Source: CAADGU01 sp035444285
GTDB taxonomy: Bacteria; Chloroflexota; Anaerolineae; Promineifilales; Promineifilaceae
Direction: 5' to 3'
Length of the DNA stretch: 64,000 bases
NCBI GenBank assembly: GCA_035444285.1
Contig: DAOMOK010000011.1
Span: 167,555 to 231,554, forward strand
Shown: positions 1 through 8,385 of the stretch, piece after piece
Position numbering within the stretch: position 1 is the first letter of the stretch
How the letters are laid out: every line of letters starts with the position of its first letter
Program-made: the position numbers and the translations under genes
The notes under the pieces: model-generated
The model's input: only the letters and a program-made list of their open reading frames with translations
Told to the model about the DNA's origin: nothing
Database searches by the model: none

Positions 1-2
1 AC

Positions 3-2759
3 CCCAACCGGATGCAAATGCACCATCAATTGCAGGTCATCCTCAAACCCGACCCCGGCAACCCCCAGGAACTCTACCTGAAAAGCCTGGAAGCCATCGG
101 CGTCAATCCCCGCGAACACGACATTCGTTTTGTGGAGGACAACTGGGAAAGCCCGGCGTTGGGCGCGTGGGGGCTGGGTTGGGAAGTGTGGCTGGATGGG
201 CAAGAGATCACCCAGTTTACCTACTTCCAGCAGGCCGGCGGCGCGCCGCTAGACCCCGTTTCCGTAGAAATCACCTATGGGCTAGACCGGATTGCCCTGG
301 CGCTGCAAGGGGTCAACAGTGTGTGGGCCATGGAATACGGCGCCGGCATCAGCTATGAAAATGTACTGTTGCAAAGTGAAATTGAGCATTGCCAGTATTA
401 CTTCAACGTGGCTGATGTTGCGGCTATCAAGTCTGTGTACGACATTTACGAACAGGAAGCACAGCGTTGTATTGAAGCCGGGCTGGTGATGCCTGCCCAT
501 GATTACAATCTGAAATGCTCCCACCTTTTCAACATTTTGGACACTCGCGGCGCGATTGGCGTCACCGAACGCGCCCAGTTTTTCCGACGGATGCGCGGTA
601 TTGCCCGGCAGGTGTCTGACCTGTATCTGGCGCAGCGGGAACGGCTGGAATACCCCTTCCTGCCCGCCAATTGGCCGGAAGAGCGGGTGGCTTTGTCACG
701 GCCGTCTGCTCCTCAGGAGTTCTATTCTCCCCAAACCTTCCTGCTGGAAATCGGTAGTGAAGAACTGCCCGTTGGCGACCTCAACAGCGCCATTCGCCAG
801 TTGCGCACCCTCGTCCCCGAAATGCTGAACGATTTGCGCCTGAGTTACGAAACGGTGCAGGTGGAGGGGACGCCGCGCCGGCTGGTTGTCACCGTCACGC
901 AGCTTGCGCCGCGCCAGCCTGACATGGAAACGCTGGTCAAAGGGCCACCCGCCGACCGCGCTTTTGACGCTGAAGGCAAACCCACCCAGGCTGCCTATGG
1001 TTTTGCCAAAGGCAAGGGGGTGAATCTGTCTGATTTGCGCATTGAGGAAGAAGGCGGCAAGCGATATGTCACGGCCGTGATCCGTGAACAGGGTCGCCCC
1101 GCCATCCCCGTATTGGCCGAATCGCTGCCTGGTCTCATTGCCAGCCTCAAATTTGAAAAGAGTATGCGCTGGAACAACACCAACATCAACTACAGCCGCC
1201 CCCTGCGCTGGCTGGTGGCGCTGGTTGGCCCGGAAGTGGTGCCCTTTAGCTATGCCGGAGTGGAAAGTGGCCGGGTGAGCCGGGGGCTACGGCCGTATGA
1301 CTCCCCCGAAATTGAAATTGACAACGCCGTGAACCACGGTGGCTTGCTGCGCAAACAAGGGATCAACCTCAATCCCGACAAACGCAAAGAACAGATTATG
1401 TTGGTTGCCAGTAAATTGGCGGCTGAAAAAGGGGGCACAATCCCCAACGATCCCGATTTGTTGGACGAAGTCGCCAATCTGGTGGAGCGGCCCACGCCGC
1501 TGCGGGGCACATTTAGCGACCGTTTCCTCAAACTGCCCGCCGCCGTGCTGGTGGCGGTGATGAAAAAACACCAGCGCTACTTCCCGGTATATAACGAACA
1601 CGGCCGTCTCATGCCCTACTTCATCGGCGTGCGCAACGGCGACGAAAAACATCTGGACTTTGTGGTGGAAGGCAACGAGCATGTCATCGTCGCCCGTTTT
1701 TCTGACGCTGAATTCTTTTACGGGCAGGACAGCAAACACAAACTGGCCGACTTTTTGCCCAAATTGGGCACGCTTACCTTCCAGGCCGAACTCGGCTCCA
1801 TGCTGGACAAAAGCCGCCGCCTGGAGCAGTTGACGCCGGTCATCGCCGGCATGTTGGCGCTGGATGAAGAAGAAACGGCCGTGTCCGCCCGCGCCGCCGC
1901 CTTAGCCAAAGCCGATCTGGCTGCCAGCATGGTGGTGGAAATGACCTCGTTGCAGGGAATCATGGGTGGCCATTACGCCCAACTGAGCGGCGAACCGGAA
2001 GCGGTGGCTCAGGCCATCGCCGAGCAGTACAACGCCGTCAGCCAGACGCGCCCTGGCCTGGCGCTGGCGCTGGCCGACCGACTGGACAGTCTGGCGGGGC
2101 TGTTTGCCGCTGGGCTGGCCCCCAAAGGCTCCAACGACCCCTTTGCCCTGCGCCGCGCCGCCCTGCACATCATCGAAAACCTGACGGCAAACGCCGTCTC
2201 GTTTGATGTGCGCGCCGGGATGCAGGCAGCCGCCCAATTCCTGCCGCTCTCTTTGTCTGAGTCAGGATTGGCAGAGGTGATGGGGTTCGTGTACGGCCGT
2301 CTGGAAGGCGTATTGCGCGAACAGGGGTTTGCGGCTTCAGTGGTCAAAGCGGTGCTGGCGGAGCAGGGGGATAACCCGTACAGGGCCGGGCAAACGGCCG
2401 TGGCCCTTACTACCGCCATTCGCGCCGACGACTGGGAAACGCTGCTGGATGCCTACGCCCGCTGTGTGCGCATCACCCGCAGCTATGCCGAACCGTTTAC
2501 CCTGCGCCCGGCCGATTTTGCTTTGCCCGCTGAGAAGGATTTGCTGGCAGCCTACCAATCAGCCGCCGCCAATAATGGCGACCTGCCCACCTTCGTGGAG
2601 AACTTGCGGCAGATACAACCGGCCATTTCCGCCTTTTTTGAGGAAGTATTGGTGATGGATGAGGACACGGCCGTGCGTGAAAACCGCCTGGCCCTGCTGC
2701 AACACATTGCCGGTCTGACCACCGGTCTGGCTGACTTGTCGCAGCTAGAAGGATTTTAA
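3..2759 (+). CDS. glyQS: Glycyl-tRNA synthetase, fused alpha-beta chain, 5' end cut by window edge
   Basis: Charges tRNA-Gly with glycine in the cytoplasm. The frame is open from base 3 (Pro-Asn-Arg before the Met at base 12) and matches the interior of the bacterial alpha subunit, so roughly the first 70 residues lie outside the window. Alpha-type catalytic sequence (FVEDNWESPALGAWGLGWEV, then TQFTYFQQAGG) runs to about residue 230 counted from base 12. The beta subunit begins near residue 243 with TFLLEIGSEELP and ends in the anticodon-binding region. In most bacteria alpha and beta are separate genes; single-chain fusions are known. The stop codon overlaps the first base of an inverted repeat. 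Confidence 0.96.
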   Translation, partial: PNRMQMHHQLQVILKPDPGNPQELYLKSLEAIGVNPREHDIRFVEDNWESPALGAWGLGWEVWLDGQEITQFTYFQQAGGAPLDPVSVEITYGLDRIALALQGVNSVWAMEYGAGISYENVLLQSEIEHCQYYFNVADVAAIKSVYDIYEQEAQRCIEAGLVMPAHDYNLKCSHLFNILDTRGAIGVTERAQFFRRMRGIARQVSDLYLAQRERLEYPFLPANWPEERVALSRPSAPQEFYSPQTFLLEIGSEELPVGDLNSAIRQLRTLVPEMLNDLRLSYETVQVEGTPRRLVVTVTQLAPRQPDMETLVKGPPADRAFDAEGKPTQAAYGFAKGKGVNLSDLRIEEEGGKRYVTAVIREQGRPAIPVLAESLPGLIASLKFEKSMRWNNTNINYSRPLRWLVALVGPEVVPFSYAGVESGRVSRGLRPYDSPEIEIDNAVNHGGLLRKQGINLNPDKRKEQIMLVASKLAAEKGGTIPNDPDLLDEVANLVERPTPLRGTFSDRFLKLPAAVLVAVMKKHQRYFPVYNEHGRLMPYFIGVRNGDEKHLDFVVEGNEHVIVARFSDAEFFYGQDSKHKLADFLPKLGTLTFQAELGSMLDKSRRLEQLTPVIAGMLALDEEETAVSARAAALAKADLAASMVVEMTSLQGIMGGHYAQLSGEPEAVAQAIAEQYNAVSQTRPGLALALADRLDSLAGLFAAGLAPKGSNDPFALRRAALHIIENLTANAVSFDVRAGMQAAAQFLPLSLSESGLAEVMGFVYGRLEGVLREQGFAASVVKAVLAEQGDNPYRAGQTAVALTTAIRADDWETLLDAYARCVRITRSYAEPFTLRPADFALPAEKDLLAAYQSAAANNGDLPTFVENLRQIQPAISAFFEEVLVMDEDTAVRENRLALLQHIAGLTTGLADLSQLEGF

Positions 2760-2821
2760 GTGCCAGGCACAGGGCAAAACCCCCTGGTCAGACTAGAACC
2801 TGACGCCCTGTGCCTGGCACT
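2759..2821. terminator. 17-bp perfect inverted repeat after glyQS
   Basis: The arms at 2759-2775 and 2805-2821 are exact reverse complements built on AGTGCCAGGCAC, with a 29-base loop. The last base of the glyQS stop codon is the first base of the left arm. It can form a strong hairpin but no T-run follows, so termination is inferred. It may instead be a dispersed repeat. Confidence 0.6.
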
Positions 2822-2845
2822 TCCTGAACGCCCCATTTGTGAAAA

Positions 2846-2875
2846 TTGACACGAACCCAATTCTTTTGCTACAAT
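2846..2875 (+). promoter_or_regulatory. Sigma-70-type promoter for the DAHP synthase gene
   Basis: TTGACA at 2846-2851 and TACAAT at 2870-2875 are separated by 18 bases. Transcription would start near 2882, giving a leader of about 87 bases before the ATG at 2969. I see no Shine-Dalgarno sequence close to that ATG. Confidence 0.65.
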
Positions 2876-2968
2876 TCGTTCAAAATGTTTTGAAAGTTTG
2901 TAATAGTTAACCGCCAATGACGCCTCTGTTGTAAAAACCTTAGCGTCACTTCGCGGGTCAAACAGTAA

Positions 2969-3760
2969 ATGAACAAGTATCAACCGGTAAAGATTTCCCC
3001 AGACGTGACCATTGGCGGCGAAGCAGTGGTGTTGATGGCCGGGCCGTGTGCGGTGGAGAGTGTGGCGCAAACGGCCGTGATCGCCGCCCAGCTGGCTGCC
3101 AACGGGGTCAAAATCATGCGAGGCGGCGCGTTTAAGCCGCGCACCTCGCCGCACAGTTTTCAGGGGTTGGGGGTTGAGGGGCTGGAAATTTTGCGCGACA
3201 TGGCTGACCAGCATGGGCTGCTGGTCATCACCGAGGCGTTGGCGGTGGAGCATGTGCCGCTGGTGGCCGAATATGCCGACATCATCCAGATTGGCAGCCG
3301 CAATATGCAGCATTATCCGCTGCTATGGCGGGTGGGGGAATTGGACAAACCGGTGCTGTTGAAGCGTGGTTTTATGTCAACTATTGCCGAATGGTTGCAG
3401 GCCGCCGAACACATTGCCAGCCGGGGCAACCGGCGCATTATTTTGTGCGAACGGGGTATCCGCACGTTTGAAACGGCCACACGCAACACGCTGGATACCA
3501 ACGCCATCTCGCTGCTCAAACAGATGGCGCCTTATCCGGTGATGGCCGATCCCAGCCACGCTACCGGGCGGGCCGGGCTGGTGCTGCCCGCGGCGCGCGC
3601 GGCCATCGCCGCCGGAGCCGATGGCTTGCTGGTGGAATTTCATCCCGACCCGGCTTCGGCTCTGTCGGATGGTGAACAGTCGCTGCCGCTGGATATGCTG
3701 CCGTCGTTTGTAGAGAGTATACGAGGGGTGGCCACGGCCGTAGGCCGTTCCTTTGCCTGA
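2969..3760 (+). CDS. aroF: 3-deoxy-7-phosphoheptulonate (DAHP) synthase, type I beta
   Basis: Condenses phosphoenolpyruvate with erythrose 4-phosphate, the first step of the shikimate pathway. The 263-residue protein has the family signatures MAGPCAVES (about residues 23-31), KIMRGGAFKPRTSP, the IGSRNMQ strand, DPSHATG (metal and phosphate binding) and EFHPDP near the C-terminus. It lacks the N-terminal ferredoxin-like or ACT regulatory domain of longer relatives, so feedback control by that route is not expected. It is a lone gene with its own promoter and no other aro genes beside it. The start is the first ATG after the promoter. Confidence 0.93.
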   Translation: MNKYQPVKISPDVTIGGEAVVLMAGPCAVESVAQTAVIAAQLAANGVKIMRGGAFKPRTSPHSFQGLGVEGLEILRDMADQHGLLVITEALAVEHVPLVAEYADIIQIGSRNMQHYPLLWRVGELDKPVLLKRGFMSTIAEWLQAAEHIASRGNRRIILCERGIRTFETATRNTLDTNAISLLKQMAPYPVMADPSHATGRAGLVLPAARAAIAAGADGLLVEFHPDPASALSDGEQSLPLDMLPSFVESIRGVATAVGRSFA

Positions 3761-3772
3761 GGGTTTTGCCGA

Positions 3773-3991
3773 TTATCCCTGATGTTTGTTTATCGCCGCG
3801 CGCAGGTCGGCCATAAACTGGTCCTGGTGCAGGTTGTAGATGTTGGCTACGGCCGTGACCTCACAAAACGGGGCCACCGCACAACCCAGACAGGCCAGCC
3901 CATACTGCCGAAAAATCACGGCCGTGTCCGGCCAGCGCTGCAGCACTTCATCAACCGTCATCTTGCCCAGGTCATCCGGTAAAGTAGTCAT
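3773..3991 (-). CDS. DUF1858-domain small redox-type protein
   Basis: A 72-residue protein beginning MTTLPDDLGKMTVDEVL. It carries the pattern of the DUF1858 / hybrid-cluster-associated disulfide family: MTVDEVLQRWP, then GLACLGC with a CxxC pair near the middle. Members occur with nitrogen-oxide metabolism genes, and here it is the last gene of the nos cluster on the same strand. An upstream in-frame ATG at 4027 would add 12 residues, but these are a translation of the adjacent GAGATT repeat, so the start at 3991 is preferred. The biochemical role is unknown. Confidence 0.7.
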   Translation of the reverse strand: MTTLPDDLGKMTVDEVLQRWPDTAVIFRQYGLACLGCAVAPFCEVTAVANIYNLHQDQFMADLRAAINKHQG

Positions 3992-3993
3992 CA

Positions 3994-4048
3994 GGAGATT
4001 AGAGATTGGAGATTGGAGATTGTGCAATCTCTGGTCTCCAATCTCTCT
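3994..4048. repeat. AGATTGG/AGATTAG heptamer array with inverted partner
   Basis: Tandem 7-base units (AGATTAG, AGATTGG) on the left face their reverse complement on the right, so the whole spacer between the DUF1858 gene and the cytochrome gene can fold into a hairpin. The same sequence class reappears inside the gene at 38726-40681. Confidence 0.75.
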
Positions 4049-4051
4049 ATT

Positions 4052-4462
4052 TTACTGCTCTAAAACACGCAGATAAGCAATAATATCCAACAATTTGTCA
4101 TCGTTCAAAGCGGGATTGCCGCCTTTGGGCGGCATATCCACGCCGGTGGTGTTCAGCGGGTCACTGGCAGGGCGGCCCGTTTTCAAGAATTCCAAAACCT
4201 CCGCGTCGGTTCTCTCCATCACAAAGGTGCTGGTGGTTAAATCTTTGCCCAGACCGGCGACGCCCAGCCCTTCTGGCCCATGGCAGGCCGAGCAGGTGCC
4301 TGCAAACAAATTTTTGCCTTCATCCGGGTTACCAGACGAAGTGTTCTGGCCGCGTGGGGCAACAGACGCTGGTTCCGTCGTGTCACCCCCGCCACCACCG
4401 CAACCCGCCAGAGCGAGGGCTGCACCTAAAATCAGGATGAGTAGTACAAGTTGTTTTTTCAT
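4052..4462 (-). CDS. Class I cytochrome c lipoprotein of the nos cluster
   Basis: A 136-residue predicted lipoprotein: MKKQ, a hydrophobic stretch and a lipobox LAGC at about residue 20, then a Gly-rich linker. One c-type heme site CSACH lies in the middle, with a probable distal Met ligand in VDMPPKGG. It would sit on the outer face of the membrane and could deliver electrons to NosZ (inferred from position; clade II nos clusters often carry such cytochromes). The ATG at 4462 is chosen because GGAG precedes it by about nine bases; an in-frame TTG at 4477 is less likely. Confidence 0.88.
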   Translation of the reverse strand: MKKQLVLLILILGAALALAGCGGGGGDTTEPASVAPRGQNTSSGNPDEGKNLFAGTCSACHGPEGLGVAGLGKDLTTSTFVMERTDAEVLEFLKTGRPASDPLNTTGVDMPPKGGNPALNDDKLLDIIAYLRVLEQ

Positions 4463-4508
4463 TGTGTTGTTCTCCAAAGTTAAATTTCAAGGTAATGCTT
4501 TTGTGGTC

Positions 4509-4557
4509 GGAGTGGAGGCTTTAGCCGTAAATGACAAACGGCTAAAGCCTCCACTCC
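4509..4557. terminator. 20-bp perfect inverted repeat between nosL and cytochrome
   Basis: The arms 4509-4528 and 4538-4557 are exact complements around GGAGTGGAGGCTTTAGCC with a 9-base loop. No T-run is evident on the minus strand, so it may be a REP-like element or processing site rather than a full terminator. Confidence 0.65.
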
Positions 4558-4564
4558 ACTATTT

Positions 4565-5092
4565 CTAATGGGACATGGAATGGTCATGCCCGCCCAACAT
4601 ACCGGCTTTGGCCAGGGTGAGCAGTTGGTCGAGGGTCACGGCCGTGCCGCCCCCTTCTTTCACCAATTCATCCGCCCCGGCCCGGTTGGCGGCCGCCACC
4701 ACCCCCGCCCCCATGGGGGTGACGATGGTTTCGCTCAGTACATACACCGCTTCGTCTCCCTTTACCCACTCTTCTGTCTCGTAATCATGCACCCAAAACA
4801 GATGCACATCTTCCTGGTGCTCAATGTGATACATTGCCATGTCTTCAATGCTCTCAAAGAGGCGCACATCGCCCGTTTTGGTGGTGTAGGATGCGGCAAA
4901 ACGCGGTTCGCTGATGATCATGCCGCACTGCACGCAGACATCACGGCCGTAGGCAATCTCCGGCGGCGCGTCCAGGTTGGCGCCGGTGCAGGCAGTGAGG
5001 GCGAGGAAGAAGTAAGCAGTGAGCAGTAGGCAGTAAGCAGTAAAATGGACGCGCCGGGCCTTTCCTTCGCGTCCTTCGCGGATCGGTTTCAT
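4565..5092 (-). CDS. nosL: NosL copper-chaperone lipoprotein
   Basis: Predicted outer-face lipoprotein that supplies copper for NosZ assembly (family knowledge). The mature part has CVQCGM (the copper-binding C-x2-C-G-M of NosL) about 18 residues after the lipobox cysteine in LTAC, and a His-rich tail GGHDHSMSH. The start overlaps the nosY stop as ATGA at 5089-5092, implying translational coupling. Oddly, the charged N-terminus and hydrophobic core of the signal peptide are translations of tandem repeats: two CGCGAAGGA nonamers, then five heptamers at 5012-5046. Confidence 0.9.
   Translation of the reverse strand: MKPIREGREGKARRVHFTAYCLLLTAYFFLALTACTGANLDAPPEIAYGRDVCVQCGMIISEPRFAASYTTKTGDVRLFESIEDMAMYHIEHQEDVHLFWVHDYETEEWVKGDEAVYVLSETIVTPMGAGVVAAANRAGADELVKEGGGTAVTLDQLLTLAKAGMLGGHDHSMSH
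5012..5046. repeat. GCAGTRA heptamer array inside the nosL signal-peptide region
   Basis: Five consecutive 7-base units of the GTAAGCA/GTGAGCA/GTAGGCA class, read on the minus strand as codons for TAYCLLLTAY. The same class is in the spacer at 40721-40787. Because seven is not a multiple of three, the array is read in shifting phase yet stays open and hydrophobic. Confidence 0.85.
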
Positions 5093-5916
5093 AAATCACC
5101 TCGTTTGCTAAAAATGATGAAGGCCAGGCCAAACGTGCCTACAATCCACAGCACCAGCAGCCCCACCAGCAGCAGCGGCAGATTAGCCCCAAACTGGTAG
5201 GCGGCGTACTGGCCCACCGGCCCCAGCGTATCCAACGTGGCCCGCAGACTGAAGATGGCGCCCACTTTGAATACCTGCAATGGATTCAGAATGAGGGCGC
5301 TCCACAACACCGCCGGGCTGGGTCGGGCACTAATGGCAAAGCCGATCAACCCCAAATCGCCCAGAAAGACCAGCGCCAGCCAGAGGATGAGCGCCGTGCC
5401 CGAAGCCGCCGCTGCTTTGCGCGTCAGGCTGCTGATGATAAACCCCATGCCCAATGCCGCCAGCGCCAGCAGCCAGGAAAAACCGGCCAGTTGTAGGTAG
5501 ATAAAGGTGTTGCCGCCGCCGCCGATGCTCAGACCCAGACCTGCCAGGCCAAAACCCAACGCCAGCGCCGCCAGCACGGCTAATGCCGCGCCTAACGCCT
5601 TGCCAAAAAAGAGTTCACCCCGGCTGATAGGCTGGGCTAACAGATAGAGCAGCGTGCCCCGTTCCCGGTCGCCGGCAATAGCGCCTGCGCCCACGCTGAG
5701 GCCAATGAGGGGTACAAAGAGCAGCAGGGCATTGATCAGGCTGGCGGCGGTACGGCCGAAGCCACCCAGCCCACTGTAGCCAGCGGACGCCAGCCCGGCC
5801 CGTGACAAGGCCAGCGCCAGCCCGGCAAAACCCAGGCCGTACAGCCATAACCATTTATTTCGCAGCGCCTCGCGCAATTCTCGTTGGGCAATGGCCCAAA
5901 GTAGTGTGAGTTCCAT
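5089..5916 (-). CDS. nosY: NosY ABC-2-type membrane protein
   Basis: Integral membrane partner of the NosF ATPase in the NosDFY complex that matures the copper centre of NosZ. The 275-residue protein has a short N-terminal cytoplasmic helix (AQRELREALRNKW) and about six hydrophobic segments. The GDRERGTLLYLLAQPISR loop is characteristic of ABC-2 permeases of this family. It follows the nosD-nosF gene after 75 bases holding an inverted repeat, and overlaps nosL by four bases. Confidence 0.9.
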   Translation of the reverse strand: MELTLLWAIAQRELREALRNKWLWLYGLGFAGLALALSRAGLASAGYSGLGGFGRTAASLINALLLFVPLIGLSVGAGAIAGDRERGTLLYLLAQPISRGELFFGKALGAALAVLAALALGFGLAGLGLSIGGGGNTFIYLQLAGFSWLLALAALGMGFIISSLTRKAAAASGTALILWLALVFLGDLGLIGFAISARPSPAVLWSALILNPLQVFKVGAIFSLRATLDTLGPVGQYAAYQFGANLPLLLVGLLVLWIVGTFGLAFIIFSKRGDL

Positions 5917-5930
5917 GTTTACTCTTTACC

Positions 5931-5987
5931 CGTTTGTAGTAGGCGATTCATCGCCTTCATACGGCGATAAATCCCCTACTACGAACG
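5931..5987. repeat. Inverted repeat CGTTTGTAGTAGG between nosDF and nosY
   Basis: The left arm 5931-5943 matches the complement of 5975-5987 at 12 of 13 positions, and an inner GGCGAT/ATCGCC stem lies between. It sits inside the nos operon and could tune the nosY:nosDF mRNA ratio (inference). Confidence 0.6.
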
Positions 5988-5991
5988 AAAT

Positions 5992-8385
5992 TTATTGTTC
6001 AATCTCAAAATCCATCACCTGAATCCCCTGCTCATTGAGCGTCTGGATCAGGTTCATTTTTTGGCCGTTTTGGACGCGGGTGACGATGCTGCCACGGCCG
6101 TTCAAATGCGCATTCAGTCCAATTTCTTGCAGGTGCGCCAGGGCAAACGGCCGTACCCCTTCCGCCACCCACACCGCCATTTCCACTTCCGGAGCAAAGT
6201 GGGCGCGCAGAGCATTGGCGGGTAGCGTGGCCGCCAGTTGCCCCTGTTCCAGCAGCAGCACCCGGCTGGCTAATGCCTCCACCTCTTCCAGCCGGTGCGA
6301 GGCAAACACAATGGTTTTGCCCGCCTGCCGCAAGCCGGTAAGCAGTTGTAGATAGTCGCGCCGCGCCTGGGCGTCCAGGCTGGCGGTGGGTTCATCCAGC
6401 AGCAGCACGGGCGGTTCGGCCAGCAGCGCAATCGCCAGCGCCAGCCGCTGCTTCAGACCGCCGGAGAGGGCGGGCACCGCTTTGGCGCTGTGTTCGGCCA
6501 GCCCCAATTGTTCCAGCAGCAGGGGAATTCGGGCCGGGTCTGCCTTTTTCAGCCGGGCGTAAAACTGCATGGTGGCGGTTACGCTCCAGTCATAAAAAAC
6601 GGCTTCCTGGGGTACGTAGCCGATATGGCGGCGGGCATTTTTACCATTGCGGCGCACGTCACGGCCGTTTACCTCAATTTGTCCGTCAAAGGAAATTAAC
6701 CCCAGGATAGCTTTGAGCAGGGTGGTCTTACCGGCCCCGTTCACGCCCCAAAGGGCTATTGCCTCGCCAGTCTGGGCGGTAAAGGAAACGTTTTGTAAAG
6801 CGTGTACTTTGCCATATTGTTTGCTCACGTGGGCAACGCGCAGATTAGCCGGCGCGGCCTGTCCCACGTTAAGTGAAGCGGAAGTAGTCATAGGAATCAC
6901 CTCTGTGGGTGGACTTTTTGGTTGGTTATGCCGGGTGGGGATGCCCCAATAGGCCAGGCCACCGCAGAAAAGACCAAGCAGGATGAGGGCCACGGCCGTA
7001 CCCAACAACGGCCAGATCGAAGGCGCTGGCGGCGTGGCAAACACGGGAATAACGCCCGGTTCTACCAGTGGTGTGGGGTCGCTCAATTTTGGCTGCGGGC
7101 GGATAATGGGGAAGGATTGCCCGGCAAATTCGATAGCCTGCGCTGCCGGGCTGTAAGCCAACAGCCGCAGCCGGGGTTCCCGGTCGGTCAGGTTTTCAAA
7201 GAAACGTTCGGAGGTATAGGCGGTGTCGCCCAGGCCGTCGCCATCGGCGTCAAAGCCGTTGTAATCGCTCCAAAAGTTGCTTTGCCAGTTGTTGGCGCCG
7301 GGTGTGCCGCCGCCTTGTAGGGCCATCTGGGAGACGTTTTCCCAGAAGGTGTTGCCGCTGAAATCGTTGCCTTTCACGGCCGGTTGCAGTATCACACCCA
7401 CGTCGTTAAAGGCGATGATGTTGTTTTCAAAACGGCCGTAACTCTGCGGATCAAAGGGCGTACCATCCAGGAAAATGGCGCCGCCATTGTCTACCAGTAC
7501 ATTGTTGTTAACCAGCACATTGCTGGCATCCTTAAAACCAAGCGCATAGCCGCTGGGACCGCGCTGTCCGGTGATCAGGTTGTCGCTGATGGTTACGTCG
7601 TCGGCATACATGGCGTAAGCGCCCACCGAATTATTCAGCATTTGATTGTGGGTAATCAGTACATTGTCGGTATACATGAGATGCACACCGTAACGGCCGT
7701 CCCGAATTACATTGTCCCGAATGACCACGCCCGGCGAATACCACACCACCACATCACGGGTATCGTGAACGACATTCTGCTCTACGATGACGCCGGGGCT
7801 GTACCAGATGCGAATGCCGTCCCCCTTGCGGCCAACATCATATTGCGTCTTGCCGGTGATGTCATTGCCACGCACCACTGTGTTTTCCCCTTCAGCCACA
7901 TAGATGCCAAACAAGACATCCTCCAACCGATTATGGGCCACCAGCGCGTGGGGGGCGGCGATGGTGATGCCGGCGTGGTTGCGGTCCGGTTCATTGCCGC
8001 TGCCGCGCACCACAAAACCTTCAAAGTGAACATCGGGGGCGGTGATGACCACCACGGCGCCTTTGCCCTGCCCGTCTATCACCGGCCAATCCACGCCAAT
8101 GAGATTGACGGTCTTATCCACCGTCAGCGCCGGGTGAACGCCGCCGTGTACTTCAATGGTGTCGCCGGGTTGGGCCGCTTCCAGCGCAGCGGCGATGGAG
8201 GTGTACGGGCCGTCTGGGGTGACGATGCGGGTGTTGGCCTGGGCGGTGGCAACGGCCGTACCGCCCGCCAGCCACCAGACGCTCAACATGATGATGCCAA
8301 TTGCCAATTGCCAACTGACAATTGACAATTGACAATTGACACCCCCTTGCAATTTCATTCGATGACCAGGCCAGAGAGTGTTCAT
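5992..8385 (-). CDS. nosDF: NosD-NosF fusion: copper-maturation beta-helix protein joined to ABC ATPase
   Basis: One 797-residue frame holds two normally separate Nos proteins. Residues about 33-450 are NosD: a signal sequence (MLSVWWLAG...TAQA), then right-handed beta-helix repeats of the N-x-I/V, G-N-x-I type. A membrane helix follows at about 459-482. Residues 499-797 are NosF: Walker A GVNGAGKTT, signature LSGGLKQ and Walker B PVLLLDEP, about 300 residues as usual for free NosF. The topology fits an outside NosD and inside ATPase. The ATG at 8385 overlaps the previous stop (ATGA). An alternative ATG at 8289 gives a cleaner signal peptide. A strong internal Shine-Dalgarno lies before Met499, so separate NosF may also be made. 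Confidence 0.9.
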   Translation of the reverse strand: MNTLWPGHRMKLQGGVNCQLSIVSWQLAIGIIMLSVWWLAGGTAVATAQANTRIVTPDGPYTSIAAALEAAQPGDTIEVHGGVHPALTVDKTVNLIGVDWPVIDGQGKGAVVVITAPDVHFEGFVVRGSGNEPDRNHAGITIAAPHALVAHNRLEDVLFGIYVAEGENTVVRGNDITGKTQYDVGRKGDGIRIWYSPGVIVEQNVVHDTRDVVVWYSPGVVIRDNVIRDGRYGVHLMYTDNVLITHNQMLNNSVGAYAMYADDVTISDNLITGQRGPSGYALGFKDASNVLVNNNVLVDNGGAIFLDGTPFDPQSYGRFENNIIAFNDVGVILQPAVKGNDFSGNTFWENVSQMALQGGGTPGANNWQSNFWSDYNGFDADGDGLGDTAYTSERFFENLTDREPRLRLLAYSPAAQAIEFAGQSFPIIRPQPKLSDPTPLVEPGVIPVFATPPAPSIWPLLGTAVALILLGLFCGGLAYWGIPTRHNQPKSPPTEVIPMTTSASLNVGQAAPANLRVAHVSKQYGKVHALQNVSFTAQTGEAIALWGVNGAGKTTLLKAILGLISFDGQIEVNGRDVRRNGKNARRHIGYVPQEAVFYDWSVTATMQFYARLKKADPARIPLLLEQLGLAEHSAKAVPALSGGLKQRLALAIALLAEPPVLLLDEPTASLDAQARRDYLQLLTGLRQAGKTIVFASHRLEEVEALASRVLLLEQGQLAATLPANALRAHFAPEVEMAVWVAEGVRPFALAHLQEIGLNAHLNGRGSIVTRVQNGQKMNLIQTLNEQGIQVMDFEIEQ
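6897..6904 (-). promoter_or_regulatory. Internal ribosome binding site before the NosF part
   Basis: AGAGGTGA on the minus strand lies five bases before the in-frame ATG at 6891 (MTTSASL). This would start translation of a free NosF within the fused nosDF frame. Confidence 0.6.
8297..8338. repeat. Six CCAATTG/ACAATTG heptamers inside the nosD N-terminal region
   Basis: Six exact-length 7-base units (42 bases) are translated on the minus strand as NCQLSIVSWQLAIG between the coupled start at 8385 and the alternative start at 8289. The same class forms the spacers at 11371-11412 and 32269-32305. Confidence 0.85.

Noticed and set aside
7384..8325. A 313-residue plus-strand open frame rich in His, Val and Ile
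   Set aside because: It is the antisense shadow of the NosD beta-helix repeats; no ribosome site, no family pattern, and nosDF is unmistakable on the other strand.
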